Notes under the pieces: generated by a model
What the model was told of the DNA's origin: nothing
Databases searched by the model: none
What the model saw: only the letters and a program-made list of their open reading frames with translations
Shown: positions 5,463 to 5,481 of the stretch, piece by piece
Position numbering within the stretch: position 1 is the stretch's first letter
Layout: every line of letters starts with the position of its first letter
Program-made: the position numbers and the translations under genes
NCBI GenBank assembly: GCA_910584185.1
Contig: CAJTYC010000107.1
Span: forward strand, 1 to 5,481
Length of the DNA: 5,481 nt
Direction of reading: 5' to 3'
From: an uncultured Muribaculaceae bacterium
Lineage (GTDB): Bacteria; Bacteroidota; Bacteroidia; Bacteroidales; Muribaculaceae

Positions 5463-5481
5463 CAGATTGTAAAATTCACAG

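Noticed and set aside
1..5481. Search for a defence system, mobile element, CRISPR array or tRNA
   Set aside because: All long genes are housekeeping families with intact motifs. No transposase, integrase, terminal inverted repeats with target duplications, regularly spaced repeats of CRISPR size or cloverleaf structure could be found by eye.

Overview
The window looks like an ordinary piece of a Bacteroidota (Bacteroidales) chromosome. Three genes lie head to tail on the + strand, followed by an AT-rich intergenic region and one short + strand gene near the right edge. The assignment rests on four things. The AroE and ComEC proteins have Bacteroidales-like wording. Starts lack strong Shine-Dalgarno sequences and have A/T-rich upstream bases. 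Coding DNA of middling G+C is set in very AT-rich spacers. Several promoter candidates fit the Bacteroides primary-sigma pattern (TTTG, about 20 bp, TAnnTTTG). A gut Muribaculaceae-type genome is plausible, but the family cannot be fixed from sequence reading alone.

Layout. Positions 1-133 are a spacer with a 20-bp palindrome, a perfect TAnnTTTG element and a run of TTTGTCATT repeats. Positions 134-2098 encode an M13 zinc metallopeptidase (PepO/neprilysin family) with an intact zinc site and no visible export signal. After 32 bp comes aroE (2131-2922, shikimate dehydrogenase). After 48 bp comes a ComEC/Rec2-type DNA-uptake channel protein (2971-4929) that lacks the C-terminal metallo-beta-lactamase domain. 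The aroE-comEC junction holds a degenerate 25-bp tandem repeat covering the aroE stop codon. Spacing suggests one transcription unit. The three products share no pathway (peptide degradation, aromatic amino-acid precursors, DNA uptake), so this looks like a housekeeping cluster and not a dedicated system.

The 347-bp gap at 4930-5276 is the most structured non-coding part. It holds a 12-bp perfect GC-rich hairpin just after comEC, two similar tandem promoter candidates, and a Fur-box-like palindrome between the -33 and -7 elements of the better one. It also has an intrinsic terminator that reads properly only on the minus strand, and a weaker + strand hairpin with a T-run. This region probably contains the control region and a leader of about 185 nt for the small gene at 5277-5462, a 61-aa protein of unknown function that may be a truncated member of a larger family. 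I see no mobile element, CRISPR array, tRNA or rRNA.
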